Shown here: in pieces, positions 16,774-24,838 of the stretch
How the letters are laid out: every line of letters starts with the position of its first letter
Position numbering within the stretch: position 1 is the first letter of the stretch
Source: Bacteroidales bacterium
GTDB lineage: Bacteria; Bacteroidota; Bacteroidia; Bacteroidales; VadinHA17
DNA length: 28,244 bases
Assembly (NCBI GenBank): GCA_020353115.1
Contig: CP070687.1
Location: 1,249,476-1,277,719 of the forward strand
Direction of reading: 5' to 3'
Program-made: the position numbers and the translations under genes
Notes under the pieces: model-generated
The model's input: only the letters and a program-made list of their open reading frames with translations
The model's database searches: none
Told to the model about the DNA's origin: nothing

Positions 16774-16824
16774 ATGCTTTTGTCCACTGAAAATGAAACC
16801 GGGTGATGCAATATTTACCAAATG

Positions 16825-17616
16825 TTATTGATTGACCCAATCCGGGGGCCTTTTTTCGAGGAAAGCCTTCATTCCCTCCTGTCCTTCCGAGGATGCCCTT
16901 ATTTCAGCTATCATACGTGCGGTATATTCAAGAGCTTTCTCCAGAGTAATTTTGTTTGATACATCAAAGATCAGATTTTTACAATGGGATATGGCTCCGG
17001 GACCGCTGGTTTTCAGCAATTCTATTACAGCATTTACGTGGTTTTCCAGATCTTTCATTGGCAGGGATTGATTAACCAAACGAAGTTTTTCTGCTTCCGT
17101 TCCCTTTATCCTCCTTCCTGTTAGCATAAGTTCCCTGGCCGGAAATTCCCCCATTCTTTTGAGGATATAGGGAGAAATGCAGGCAGGGACGACACCAATT
17201 TTTACTTCGCTAAGGGAGAAAACCGTTTCATGGTCACAATAGGCCATATCACAGGCAGCCAGCAAACCGTTTGCCCCACCAATTGCTGCACCATGTACCA
17301 CTGCAATGGTTGGTTTCCTGCAGGTATAGATTGAATAAAAGCATTTGGAAAGCCGATAGCTTTCCTGGTAATTCTCCTCGTAACTGTATTTTGTAACGTC
17401 ACGCATCCAGTTAAGGTCTGCTCCGGCACAAAAGGATTTGCCTTTTCCCTTAAGAAGAACAACCCGCACATTTTCCTTTTCATTCACATCCAGGAAACAA
17501 TCGATCAGCTCCGAGATCATTGTTTCATTAAATGCATTTCTGATCTGAGGTCTGTTAAGCCATATTATAGCTATCTGATCCTTGTATTCGTATAATATAG
17601 TCTTATAATCTTGCAT
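16825..17616 (-). CDS. liuC: Methylglutaconyl-CoA hydratase (enoyl-CoA hydratase family)
   Basis: A 263-residue crotonase-fold enzyme. It has the oxyanion-hole segment SFCAGADLNWMRD (CAGADLNWM is characteristic of LiuC/AUH members), the second oxyanion loop HGAAIGGANGLLAACD, and FSLSEVKIGVVPACISPYIL with the active-site Glu. The C-terminal GQEGMKAFLEKRPPDW is the usual closing segment. The expected reaction is hydration of 3-methylglutaconyl-CoA to HMG-CoA, the fifth step of leucine breakdown. It lies between the carboxylase beta gene (26-base gap) and the alpha gene, the liuB-liuC-liuD order known from Pseudomonas. Its product is the substrate of the HMG-CoA reductase encoded 7 kb downstream on the same strand. 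Confidence 0.9.
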   Translation of the reverse strand: MQDYKTILYEYKDQIAIIWLNRPQIRNAFNETMISELIDCFLDVNEKENVRVVLLKGKGKSFCAGADLNWMRDVTKYSYEENYQESYRLSKCFYSIYTCRKPTIAVVHGAAIGGANGLLAACDMAYCDHETVFSLSEVKIGVVPACISPYILKRMGEFPARELMLTGRRIKGTEAEKLRLVNQSLPMKDLENHVNAVIELLKTSGPGAISHCKNLIFDVSNKITLEKALEYTARMIAEIRASSEGQEGMKAFLEKRPPDWVNQ

Positions 17617-17642
17617 CCGGAACTTAAAAATTAAAAAGGGTG

Positions 17643-19250
17643 TTACATTCTGAACACCCCGTATTTTGTATCGTCAAACTTTTTGTTTAGTGACAAGGAT
17701 ATACCCATACCCAAAATTTTCCTTGTTTCAACCGGATCGATAATGCCATCATCCCAGAGCCTTGATGTACTAAAGTATGCGGATCCTTCGAAGGCATATT
17801 TTGCCAGAATCTCCTCCCGTAATTTTTTTGCCTCAGCGTCTTGTAATTCTTTCCCTTTCGCTTTTAGCTGATCCCTTTTGACTGTAACCAATACATCGGC
17901 AGCCTGATCTCCTCCCATAACGGATATTCTAGCGTTCGGCCACATAAAAAGTAATCTCGGTTCATAGGCACGGCCGGCCATAGCATAGTTACCGGCGCCG
18001 AACGATCCTCCGAAAATAACGGAAAATTTCGGTACCGAAACGTTGGCAACGGCATGTACCAGTTTGGCGCCATCTCTTGCTATTCCTTGTCTTTCATATT
18101 GTTTGCCGACGATAAAGCCCGTGATATTTTGCAGGAAGATAATAGGCACCTTTCGATGGTCACATAACTCGATAAAGTGGGTAGCTTTAAGTGATGTTTC
18201 AGAAAACAGTACCCCGTTATTTGCCAGAATTCCGACCGGGTAACCCATAATCCTTGCAAAACCGCTTACCAGGGTAGGTGCGTACCTGTTTTTAAATTCA
18301 TGAAATCTGCTGCCATCCACCATCCGCATTATAATCTCCCTGGAATCAACCGGCTGTTTGAGATCTAAAGGAGCAATTCCGTAGATCTCTTCCGGATCAT
18401 AAGCCGGTTCTTCTACAGGACTGAACTCAAGAATTTGTTTATCCATATGGGGTATTGTTTCAAAAATACTTCTGCAGATCTGAATTGCATGTTTATCATT
18501 TTCTGCAAAATGATCTGAAACACCCGAAATGGAAGTATGGATTGTTGCACCTCCGAGCTCTTCAGCAGTTACTTCTTCACCTGTAGCAGCTTTGACAAGA
18601 GGAGGTCCGCCAATGAATATCGTACCCTGTTTTTTAACAATAATTGTTTCATCACTCATTGCCGGTACATAGGCACCTCCGGCGGTACATGAACCCATTA
18701 CAATTGAAATCTGTGGGATTACTTGAGCAGAGAGTCTTGCCTGGTTATAAAAAATTCTTCCAAAATCATACTTGTCAGGAAATACCTTTGCCTGTTCAGG
18801 CAGAAACACACCTCCTGAATCAACCAGGTAGACGCAGGGTAACCGGTTTGCCATTGCAATTTCCTGGGCTCTGATGTGTTTTTTTATGGTTTCTGCCACA
18901 TAGGTACCTCCCTTTACCGTCGCGTCGTTGGCAACAATGACCGATTCTTTTCCATGAATAACACCCACACCTGTAACTATCCCTGCAGCCGGAAACGCAT
19001 CCCCGTATTGTCCGTAGGCAGCCAGCGGGGAAAGTTCCAGGAAAGGAGTACCCTGATCGATAAGCAGATCGATCCGTTCACGCACCAGGAGCTTACCCCT
19101 GGAATGGTGCTTCTTCACGGCTTCGTCACTTCCTCCCTGCTGGATTTTCGCCAGCCTGGTTTTATACTCATCCAGCAATTCAAGAAATCGCTTCTTATTC
19201 TTCCTGAACTTACTGGAATTCACATCAATTTGTGACTGAAGGATATGCAA
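17643..19250 (-). CDS. liuB: Methylcrotonyl-CoA carboxylase beta subunit
   Basis: A 535-residue carboxyltransferase that moves CO2 from biotin to 3-methylcrotonyl-CoA. The N-terminus HILQSQIDVNSSKF, then KHHSRGKLLVRERIDLL, LVDSGGVFLPEQAKVFPDKY, GRIFYNQARLS, MGSCTAGGAYVPAMSDE, GPPLVKAATGEEVTAEELGG and FGGSFGAGNYAMAGRAYEPR match methylcrotonyl-CoA carboxylase beta better than propionyl-CoA carboxylase. The start is TTG, supported because family members begin with a segment like VLxSxID just after the start and no ATG is near. It is the first gene of the thirteen-gene array and is divergent from the AlbA_2 gene across 185 bases. No good TAnnTTTG promoter was found upstream on this strand. Confidence 0.92.
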   Translation of the reverse strand: MHILQSQIDVNSSKFRKNKKRFLELLDEYKTRLAKIQQGGSDEAVKKHHSRGKLLVRERIDLLIDQGTPFLELSPLAAYGQYGDAFPAAGIVTGVGVIHGKESVIVANDATVKGGTYVAETIKKHIRAQEIAMANRLPCVYLVDSGGVFLPEQAKVFPDKYDFGRIFYNQARLSAQVIPQISIVMGSCTAGGAYVPAMSDETIIVKKQGTIFIGGPPLVKAATGEEVTAEELGGATIHTSISGVSDHFAENDKHAIQICRSIFETIPHMDKQILEFSPVEEPAYDPEEIYGIAPLDLKQPVDSREIIMRMVDGSRFHEFKNRYAPTLVSGFARIMGYPVGILANNGVLFSETSLKATHFIELCDHRKVPIIFLQNITGFIVGKQYERQGIARDGAKLVHAVANVSVPKFSVIFGGSFGAGNYAMAGRAYEPRLLFMWPNARISVMGGDQAADVLVTVKRDQLKAKGKELQDAEAKKLREEILAKYAFEGSAYFSTSRLWDDGIIDPVETRKILGMGISLSLNKKFDDTKYGVFRM

Positions 19251-19435
19251 GTTACCTGTATTTAGTTTTGAGTAATGTACAAAAAAAATCTGAACTCATC
19301 AATGAACCTAATATGATTTCGGACATTTTATCGTATGGATCAGTATAGAGGTCCTGTGATATTTATAAAGAATTTTCTTTTCTGGTAATAGGATTTGCAT
19401 TACTTTTATCACTAACATCCAATTCACATCCCAGA

Positions 19436-20101
19436 TTGAAAAATCATATTAAACAACTTATCAGACAGGGTGAAGGTCAGTGTCTTGATTTTAAATTCTG
19501 TATCTCGGACTCAAAGAAAATTGCCCGTACATTAGCGGCCTTTTCGAATTCTGAAGGAGGCAGGTTATTGATCGGAGTAAAGGATAATGGTGCGATAACC
19601 GGTGTTCAATCCGATGAAGAGTTTTACATGGTTCAGGCCGCAGCTCAGATGTACTGCCGGCCTGAAATACGATTCGAATCACAAAACTGGGAGGTGAATG
19701 GGAAAACGGTCCTGGAAGTCATCGTACCAAAAAGTGAGAAAAAACCGCATTTCGCACCGGACGATAACGACAACTGGAAAGTTTATATACGATCTGGCGA
19801 TCAGAACTTTATAGGGAACACGGTTTTAATCAAATCCTGGAAAGCCAGAAAGCGGAGTTCCGGAACCCTTGTTAAATTCACGAAGAAAGAGAAGATTTTG
19901 CTGGACTACCTGGCAAAAAACGGCTCAATCAGTCTTTCCGGCTACCGGAAACTTGCCGGGATTCCAAGGTTTCTCGCTGAAAAAATACTGGTGAATTTTA
20001 TTGTACTGGAGATCATCGCCATGGATTTCACTGAAAAAGGCATCTTCTACCGTCTTACAAAACCGGAGGGTATAACCTTATCTGCCCCCGACACCAAATA
20101 A
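19436..20101 (+). CDS. AlbA_2/Schlafen-type putative DNA-binding regulator
   Basis: A 221-residue soluble protein with a TTG start. Residues about 10-120 form an AlbA_2 (Schlafen AAA_4-type) domain: EGQCLDFKFCISDSKKIART, then ALAAFSNSEGGRLLIGVKDNG, ITGVQSDEE, and VYIRSGDQNFIGN. The last 70 residues (KKEKILLDYLAKNGSISLSG onwards) look like a winged helix. Family members are often annotated as transcriptional regulators, but biochemical roles are poorly known. It is divergent from the carboxylase beta gene and 123 bases upstream of the first kamA-like gene, so it could regulate either; that is inference from position only. The TTG at 19436 is used because no upstream in-frame ATG fits. Confidence 0.75.
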   Translation: MKNHIKQLIRQGEGQCLDFKFCISDSKKIARTLAAFSNSEGGRLLIGVKDNGAITGVQSDEEFYMVQAAAQMYCRPEIRFESQNWEVNGKTVLEVIVPKSEKKPHFAPDDNDNWKVYIRSGDQNFIGNTVLIKSWKARKRSSGTLVKFTKKEKILLDYLAKNGSISLSGYRKLAGIPRFLAEKILVNFIVLEIIAMDFTEKGIFYRLTKPEGITLSAPDTK

Positions 20102-20224
20102 TATCTTAAGATTGTATTTCATTCAGATTTTGCTAAATTTACTTCAATCCTCGATTATCAGAAATGAATATATCTACCGCTCCGCTTTTGTTACAATACT
20201 ATTCACTCAAATAATTTCCGGAAA

Positions 20225-22414
20225 ATGACTGAAATTGAAAAACTCGACAAAATTGCAATTAGTGTCCGGTCCCATAAACTGCTGAAAGAGCTGCTGAATG
20301 AGAACCCGCGACTGGAAGAAATTATGAGGAATGCCAAGAATGAAACCGAAGCACTTGTCGGAGTCAAGAACTGGATAATGGAATATCTGAAGAACAAACC
20401 GGAAGCTTATAAGTTTTACCTTAGTAAGCAGCAGGGCAGAGAAGTTTTTGAGAAGCTCGACTGGCAGGATTATGCTGCAATCCGGATACTCGATTATATT
20501 GATCATGCCGGAAGAGAATTCCCGGATCTGAACCTGCGCGGAGAAATCGCCGTGAGCAACCCCATTAAGTTGATCTGGCTTGGGGTGAATTTTGGCACAG
20601 GAGGTGCTAAACCATTCTTTTTCAAAGATATGCTCCAATTGTTCAGGCAGTTTTCAGGAAAAAGCACACGAAAGACACCTCCCAGGAAAAAAGTTCTTGA
20701 ATGGATGGAAAGATATCCGTCAGGACTGGATCCAAGAATCATTAAACTCAGGGAGGAGAACAGGGAAAGAATCCTGAACCTGATCATTGATAAGATCGAG
20801 CAAGGTGAGATAAAGGATAACAAATACTTTTTTGAGCCGGGCATTTCTAGGGAAGACCGCTTCAATAAAGCGCTGGAGTGGTGGAAAGAGAAACTGTTTC
20901 ACCTCCGTTTTGCCGTCAGATCGCCTCAGCTGCTCAATGAGATGCTCGGGCATTCACTTGATCCGGATACGATGAAAATCCTTTACGATGCCGAAAAAGC
21001 CGGCATACCATTTTTTGTCAATCCCTACTACCTTTCACTTTTGCATGTCAGGGTTCCCTATTTCGCCATTGGAGCCGACCTGGCGATCAGGCATTATATC
21101 ATTTACAGCCAGCAACTGGTAAATGAATTCGGATATATCGTCGCATGGGAAAAGGAGGACCAGGTAGAGCCCGGAAAACCGAATGCTGCAGGATGGCTTC
21201 TGCCATCCTACCATAACGTTCACCGAAGATACCCCGAAGTGGCTATTTTAATACCCGATTCGGTAGGAAGAGCCTGCGGTGGCCTCTGCTCATCCTGCCA
21301 GAGAATGTATGATTTCCAGCGAGGCAACCTGAATTTCGACCTTGAAAAACTGAAACCGAAGACAACCTGGCCTGAAAAACTCGGCCAGTTGATGAAATAT
21401 TTCGAGGATGATTCACAACTCAGGGATATTCTTATAACCGGCGGGGATGCATTTATGAGTTCCGACAAGACACTACAGGGCCTCTGTGATGCTATTTATG
21501 AAATGGCCCGCAGGAAAAGGGAAGCGAACAGGAAAAGGCCACCCGGTGAAAAACACGCAGAAATAGTCAGGGTAAGATTCGGAACAAGACTCCCGGTCTA
21601 TCTGCCTCAACGTATCACACCCGAACTTGCACAAATACTTGCAGATTTTAAATCAAAAGCTTCAAGAATAGGGATCAAACAGTTCCTTGTACAGACCCAT
21701 TTTGAATCACCAATGGAGGTGACACCGGAGGCAAGAGATTGTATAAAACGACTTATCTCTGCAGGCTGGACAATTACAAACCAGTTGGTCTTCAGTGCTT
21801 CCGCATCCAGAAGGGGACATTCGGCCAAACTAAGGCAAGTGCTTAACGATATCGGGATCCTGACATACTATACTTTCACGGTAAAAGGATATATGGAGAA
21901 CAATTTTATGTTTGCACCCAACTCGAGGGCAGTACAGGAACAGCTTGAAGAAAAGATAATCGGGAGGATATCCGAAAAGGATTACGACACCATTCGCCAG
22001 TTTCCGATGGAAGCTGAAATGATGGTCGAAAATATAGAGGCTCTACGCAAGTATAACGAAATACCCTTCCTCGCCACAGACCGGAATGTTCTTAACCTGC
22101 CCGGTGTTGGGAAAAGCCTTACCTTCCGTGTAATCGGTATAACCAGGTACGGAAGAAGGATTCTTGAGTTCGATCATGATTCCACCAGGGTACATAGCCC
22201 TATTATCCACAAAATGGGGAAAGTAGTTATTATCGAATCGAAATCGATCAGTGAATACCTTGACCAGCTGCAGGAAATGGGTGAAGACATATCTGAGTAT
22301 GATGGAATATACGGATATTCAATCGGAGAAACCGAACCTCGTGTTCCGGTCTATGAATATCCTGAATATGAGTTTGAACTGACCGAAGACCTGAGCAATA
22401 TCGACATTACCTGA
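20225..22414 (+). CDS. KamA-family radical SAM aminomutase, copy 1 (glutamate 2,3-aminomutase-like signature)
   Basis: A 729-residue protein with an N-terminal region of about 230 residues more than lysine 2,3-aminomutase (LAM), not recognised otherwise. The radical SAM cluster cysteines are 351, 355 and 358 (CGGLCSSC), with Arg360 at the LAM carboxylate-binding position. ILITGGDAFMSSD (GGD motif) and GTRLPVYLPQRITPEL follow. The PLP lysine is probably Lys630 in NLPGVGKS. LAM Asp293 aligns with Lys554 in YYTFTVKG and LAM Asp330 with Asn624, the change reported for glutamate 2,3-aminomutase. The C-terminal zinc cysteines of LAM are absent and the tail is acidic. The reaction is probably a 2,3-amino shift, perhaps glutamate to beta-glutamate. 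No AblB-type acetyltransferase is nearby. Tandem with a paralogue at 22609. Confidence 0.82.
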   Translation: MTEIEKLDKIAISVRSHKLLKELLNENPRLEEIMRNAKNETEALVGVKNWIMEYLKNKPEAYKFYLSKQQGREVFEKLDWQDYAAIRILDYIDHAGREFPDLNLRGEIAVSNPIKLIWLGVNFGTGGAKPFFFKDMLQLFRQFSGKSTRKTPPRKKVLEWMERYPSGLDPRIIKLREENRERILNLIIDKIEQGEIKDNKYFFEPGISREDRFNKALEWWKEKLFHLRFAVRSPQLLNEMLGHSLDPDTMKILYDAEKAGIPFFVNPYYLSLLHVRVPYFAIGADLAIRHYIIYSQQLVNEFGYIVAWEKEDQVEPGKPNAAGWLLPSYHNVHRRYPEVAILIPDSVGRACGGLCSSCQRMYDFQRGNLNFDLEKLKPKTTWPEKLGQLMKYFEDDSQLRDILITGGDAFMSSDKTLQGLCDAIYEMARRKREANRKRPPGEKHAEIVRVRFGTRLPVYLPQRITPELAQILADFKSKASRIGIKQFLVQTHFESPMEVTPEARDCIKRLISAGWTITNQLVFSASASRRGHSAKLRQVLNDIGILTYYTFTVKGYMENNFMFAPNSRAVQEQLEEKIIGRISEKDYDTIRQFPMEAEMMVENIEALRKYNEIPFLATDRNVLNLPGVGKSLTFRVIGITRYGRRILEFDHDSTRVHSPIIHKMGKVVIIESKSISEYLDQLQEMGEDISEYDGIYGYSIGETEPRVPVYEYPEYEFELTEDLSNIDIT

Positions 22415-22478
22415 TCTGTATATATTTAATAATCAATAGATTACGCCGAATTTTACTGAAGTTCAGGTATCCGATGCC

Positions 22479-22509
22479 TTGCAATTTCTCTCATTTTTGA
22501 TTACTTTTG
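22479..22509 (+). promoter_or_regulatory. Bacteroidota-type promoter of the second kamA-like gene
   Basis: TTG at 22479-22481, a 20-base spacer and TACTTTTG at 22502-22509 match the TTG-N(19-21)-TAnnTTTG consensus. Transcription would start near 22516, giving a leader of about 90 bases that contains the inverted repeat at 22555-22575. A second TAnnTTTG, TATTTTTG at 22534-22541, has no matching -33 element. Confidence 0.5.
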
Positions 22510-22554
22510 TGCCTCTTCACAGGAAGATGGTCATATTTTTGCCAGGCCTGATAT

Positions 22555-22575
22555 TGTCAGCTAGCTATCCTGACA
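22555..22575 (+). promoter_or_regulatory. Perfect inverted repeat in the leader of the second kamA-like gene
   Basis: TGTCAG-N9-CTGACA, perfect 6-base arms, 34 bases before the ATG. It could be an operator or a leader hairpin. The same repeat was not found upstream of the first copy. Confidence 0.4.
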
Positions 22576-22608
22576 CATTCCGGTGCATTATTATACAACT
22601 GGGTTTAT

Positions 22609-24792
22609 ATGCAAGCGATAAAATTTGAAAAACTGTCCGTTTCTCCGGAATCATATCTGATATTTCGCCAGCTCCTGGACGAAAACAAACGATTGGAGAA
22701 AATTATACAGGAATCGAGAGCCTGGGAAAGTGTTCTGTATTCCGTCAGGGAATGGGTTGAGGAGGAGATAAAAGACCGGCCCCATGTTCTTCGCTATTTC
22801 AGGGGCGAGAAAAAAACAAGGGAAGATTTCAGGAAACTTGACTGGAAAGACTATGCCTCGATCCGCCTGCTCGATTATATTGAAAATGCCGGGAAAAAAT
22901 TTAAAAATCTCAATATTCCGCAGAGAGAATCATTCAGTCATCCATTCAGATTGCTCTGGTTAACCTATCACAAGGGTGCCGGAGGTGGACAGCCTGCATT
23001 CTTCGAAGATATGCTTCATCTGTTCAGGCAATTTACCGGCAGCCATGAACGGAAATTACCGGATAAGAAAAAGGTTCAGGAATGGATGGATCGTCACCCT
23101 TCTGGACTGGATCCGAGGATAATCCGGATAAGGGAAAGAAACAAAAGCCGAATCATCAGGATTATCATTGAGAAGCTTGATTCCGGGGAAATGAAAAGCC
23201 GGAGATTTTCCTTTGACCCGGGATTGGATCGCAGGGAAAAGATCAAACTGGTAAATGAATGGTGGGAAGACGGAAGATTTCATCTTTCCTTTGCTATCCG
23301 TTCACCAGAACTGCTGAATGAGATGCTTGATTATTCGATGGAACCTAAAACGCTTGAGATCCTCCGTGATGCAAGTAAAGCAGGTATACCAATTTTTGTA
23401 AATCCCTATTATTTATCCCTGCTGAACGTCCGTGTACCGGGATTTGCTATAGGAGCAGATCTTACCATCAGGGACTATATATTTCACAGCAAGGAGCTCG
23501 TGAGGGAATTTGGACGAATCGTGGCATGGGAAAAGGAGGACATTGTCGAACCGGGGGAACCAAATGCAGCCGGCTGGATCCTTCCGAACCGGCATAATAT
23601 TCACCGTCGGTATCCTGAAGTTGCCATCCTTATACCGGAAACCATGGCCCGGACATGCGGAGGACTATGTTCAGCCTGTCAACGAATGTATGATTTCCAG
23701 AGAGGTCACCTTACTTTTGACCTTGCCAAACTAAAACCGGATGAAAAATGGCCCAGGAAACTTCGCAGATTGATGAAATATTTTGAAAACGATTCACAAC
23801 TGAGGGATATCCTGATAACAGGTGGGGACGCCATGATGAGCTCGGAAAAATCACTTCGTGAAGTATTGGAGGAGGTATACCAGATGGCCTTACGAAAAAA
23901 AAGAGCCAATGAGTTCCGGAAAGAAAAGGAAAAATATGCCGAGATTATCCGAATCAGGCTTGGAACACGCTTGCCTGTCTACCTGCCGCAAAGATTTACA
24001 CCGGAGTTTGTCCGTATACTTGCCAGATTCAAAGAGAGAGCCTCCGGAATCGGAATAAAGCAGTTTGTAGTACAAACCCATATCGAATCCCCGATGGAAA
24101 TTACACCGGAAACCAGAAAAGCCGTTCAGAAATTGATCTCTGCCGGATGGATAGTGACAAACCAGCTGGTTTTCACTGCTGCCGCTTCGAGAAGGGGGCA
24201 TACAGCAAAGCTGCGAAAGATGTTAAACGAAATCGGGATCCTGCCCTATTATACCTTCACCGTTAAAGGATTTATGGAAAATTACCGGAACTTTGCCACA
24301 AACACCAGGGCTGTTCAGGAAATGGTAGAAGAGAAAATTGTCGGTTCCGTTCCGGAGGAGTATATTGAACCGATCAGGGAACTTCCGGATGATGCTGAAA
24401 ATATTATACAAAACATCTCCGGTTTGCTCGAGAAAGCCGATCTTCCTTTTCTGGCAACGGACCGGAATGTTCTGAATCTCCCCGCCGTAGGCAAAAGCCT
24501 TACTTACAGGGTTATAGGAATTACACGGTCGGGACGCCGGATCCTTCAGTTCGAGCACGATACCACAAGGAATCACAGTCCGATTATTCATAAAATGGGG
24601 AAAGTGACTATTGTTGAATCCAAACCGGTTAAGGATTACCTGGATCAGCTACGCCAAATGGGTGAAGATATATCGGAATATGAGGATATTTATGGATATT
24701 CTCTCAGTATTACGGAGGAATTAATGCCGGTTTTTGATTACCCGGAGTACGATTTTGAAATCACATCGGAATTTACCAACCTCGAGGTTTAA
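22609..24792 (+). CDS. KamA-family radical SAM aminomutase, copy 2 (glutamate 2,3-aminomutase-like signature)
   Basis: A 727-residue paralogue of the preceding gene, about two-thirds identical by eye over the catalytic core and colinear throughout, including the long N-terminal extension. Cluster cysteines are 350, 354 and 357 (CGGLCSAC), with Arg359 after them. The GGD motif is ILITGGDAMMSSE. GTRLPVYLPQRFTPEF is conserved. Lys553 (YYTFTVKG) and Asn623 replace the two LAM substrate aspartates, and Lys629 (NLPAVGKS) is the likely PLP lysine. No truncation or frameshift is seen, so both copies look active. A 194-base gap with its own promoter-like sequence separates it from copy 1, suggesting separate control. 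The copies differ most near the N-terminus and around copy 2 residues 440-455. Substrate is inferred, not shown. Confidence 0.82.
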   Translation: MQAIKFEKLSVSPESYLIFRQLLDENKRLEKIIQESRAWESVLYSVREWVEEEIKDRPHVLRYFRGEKKTREDFRKLDWKDYASIRLLDYIENAGKKFKNLNIPQRESFSHPFRLLWLTYHKGAGGGQPAFFEDMLHLFRQFTGSHERKLPDKKKVQEWMDRHPSGLDPRIIRIRERNKSRIIRIIIEKLDSGEMKSRRFSFDPGLDRREKIKLVNEWWEDGRFHLSFAIRSPELLNEMLDYSMEPKTLEILRDASKAGIPIFVNPYYLSLLNVRVPGFAIGADLTIRDYIFHSKELVREFGRIVAWEKEDIVEPGEPNAAGWILPNRHNIHRRYPEVAILIPETMARTCGGLCSACQRMYDFQRGHLTFDLAKLKPDEKWPRKLRRLMKYFENDSQLRDILITGGDAMMSSEKSLREVLEEVYQMALRKKRANEFRKEKEKYAEIIRIRLGTRLPVYLPQRFTPEFVRILARFKERASGIGIKQFVVQTHIESPMEITPETRKAVQKLISAGWIVTNQLVFTAAASRRGHTAKLRKMLNEIGILPYYTFTVKGFMENYRNFATNTRAVQEMVEEKIVGSVPEEYIEPIRELPDDAENIIQNISGLLEKADLPFLATDRNVLNLPAVGKSLTYRVIGITRSGRRILQFEHDTTRNHSPIIHKMGKVTIVESKPVKDYLDQLRQMGEDISEYEDIYGYSLSITEELMPVFDYPEYDFEITSEFTNLEV

Positions 24793-24795
24793 TTC

Positions 24796-24826
24796 GAACG
24801 GTTATTTAACTAATAATTGCCCGTTC
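24796..24826. terminator. Hairpin between convergent genes
   Basis: GAACGG (24796-24801) pairs with CCGTTC (24821-24826); an inner TTATT/AATAA stem around TAACT extends it, with a 4-base bulge. A T-rich stretch TTATATTTCCTT follows on the plus strand. Its place between two converging genes suggests a shared terminator. Confidence 0.5.
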
Positions 24827-24838
24827 TTATATTTCCTT

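Noticed and set aside
16774..16821. Upstream ATG giving a 685-residue carboxylase alpha chain
   Set aside because: The extra 16 residues have no family likeness; the ATG at 16773 directly precedes the conserved KILIANRGE block.
14764..19250. Myxobacterial-style reverse route from HMG-CoA to isovaleryl-CoA
   Set aside because: That route needs AibA/AibB glutaconyl-CoA decarboxylase and AibC; none is present, and an ATP-dependent carboxylase runs in the degradative direction.
19263..19270. TAGTTTTG as promoter of the AlbA_2 gene
   Set aside because: The -7 motif matches, but no TTG lies at the right distance and the leader would be about 165 bases.
19280..19302. Possible promoter of the carboxylase beta gene (TTTTTTTG with an upstream TTG on the minus strand)
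   Set aside because: The -7 match lacks the conserved A and the spacer is only about 12 bases instead of 19-21.
20207..20638. Long antisense open frame across the first KamA-like gene
   Set aside because: It is a shadow of a clearly conserved radical SAM protein in the other direction, with no motif of its own.
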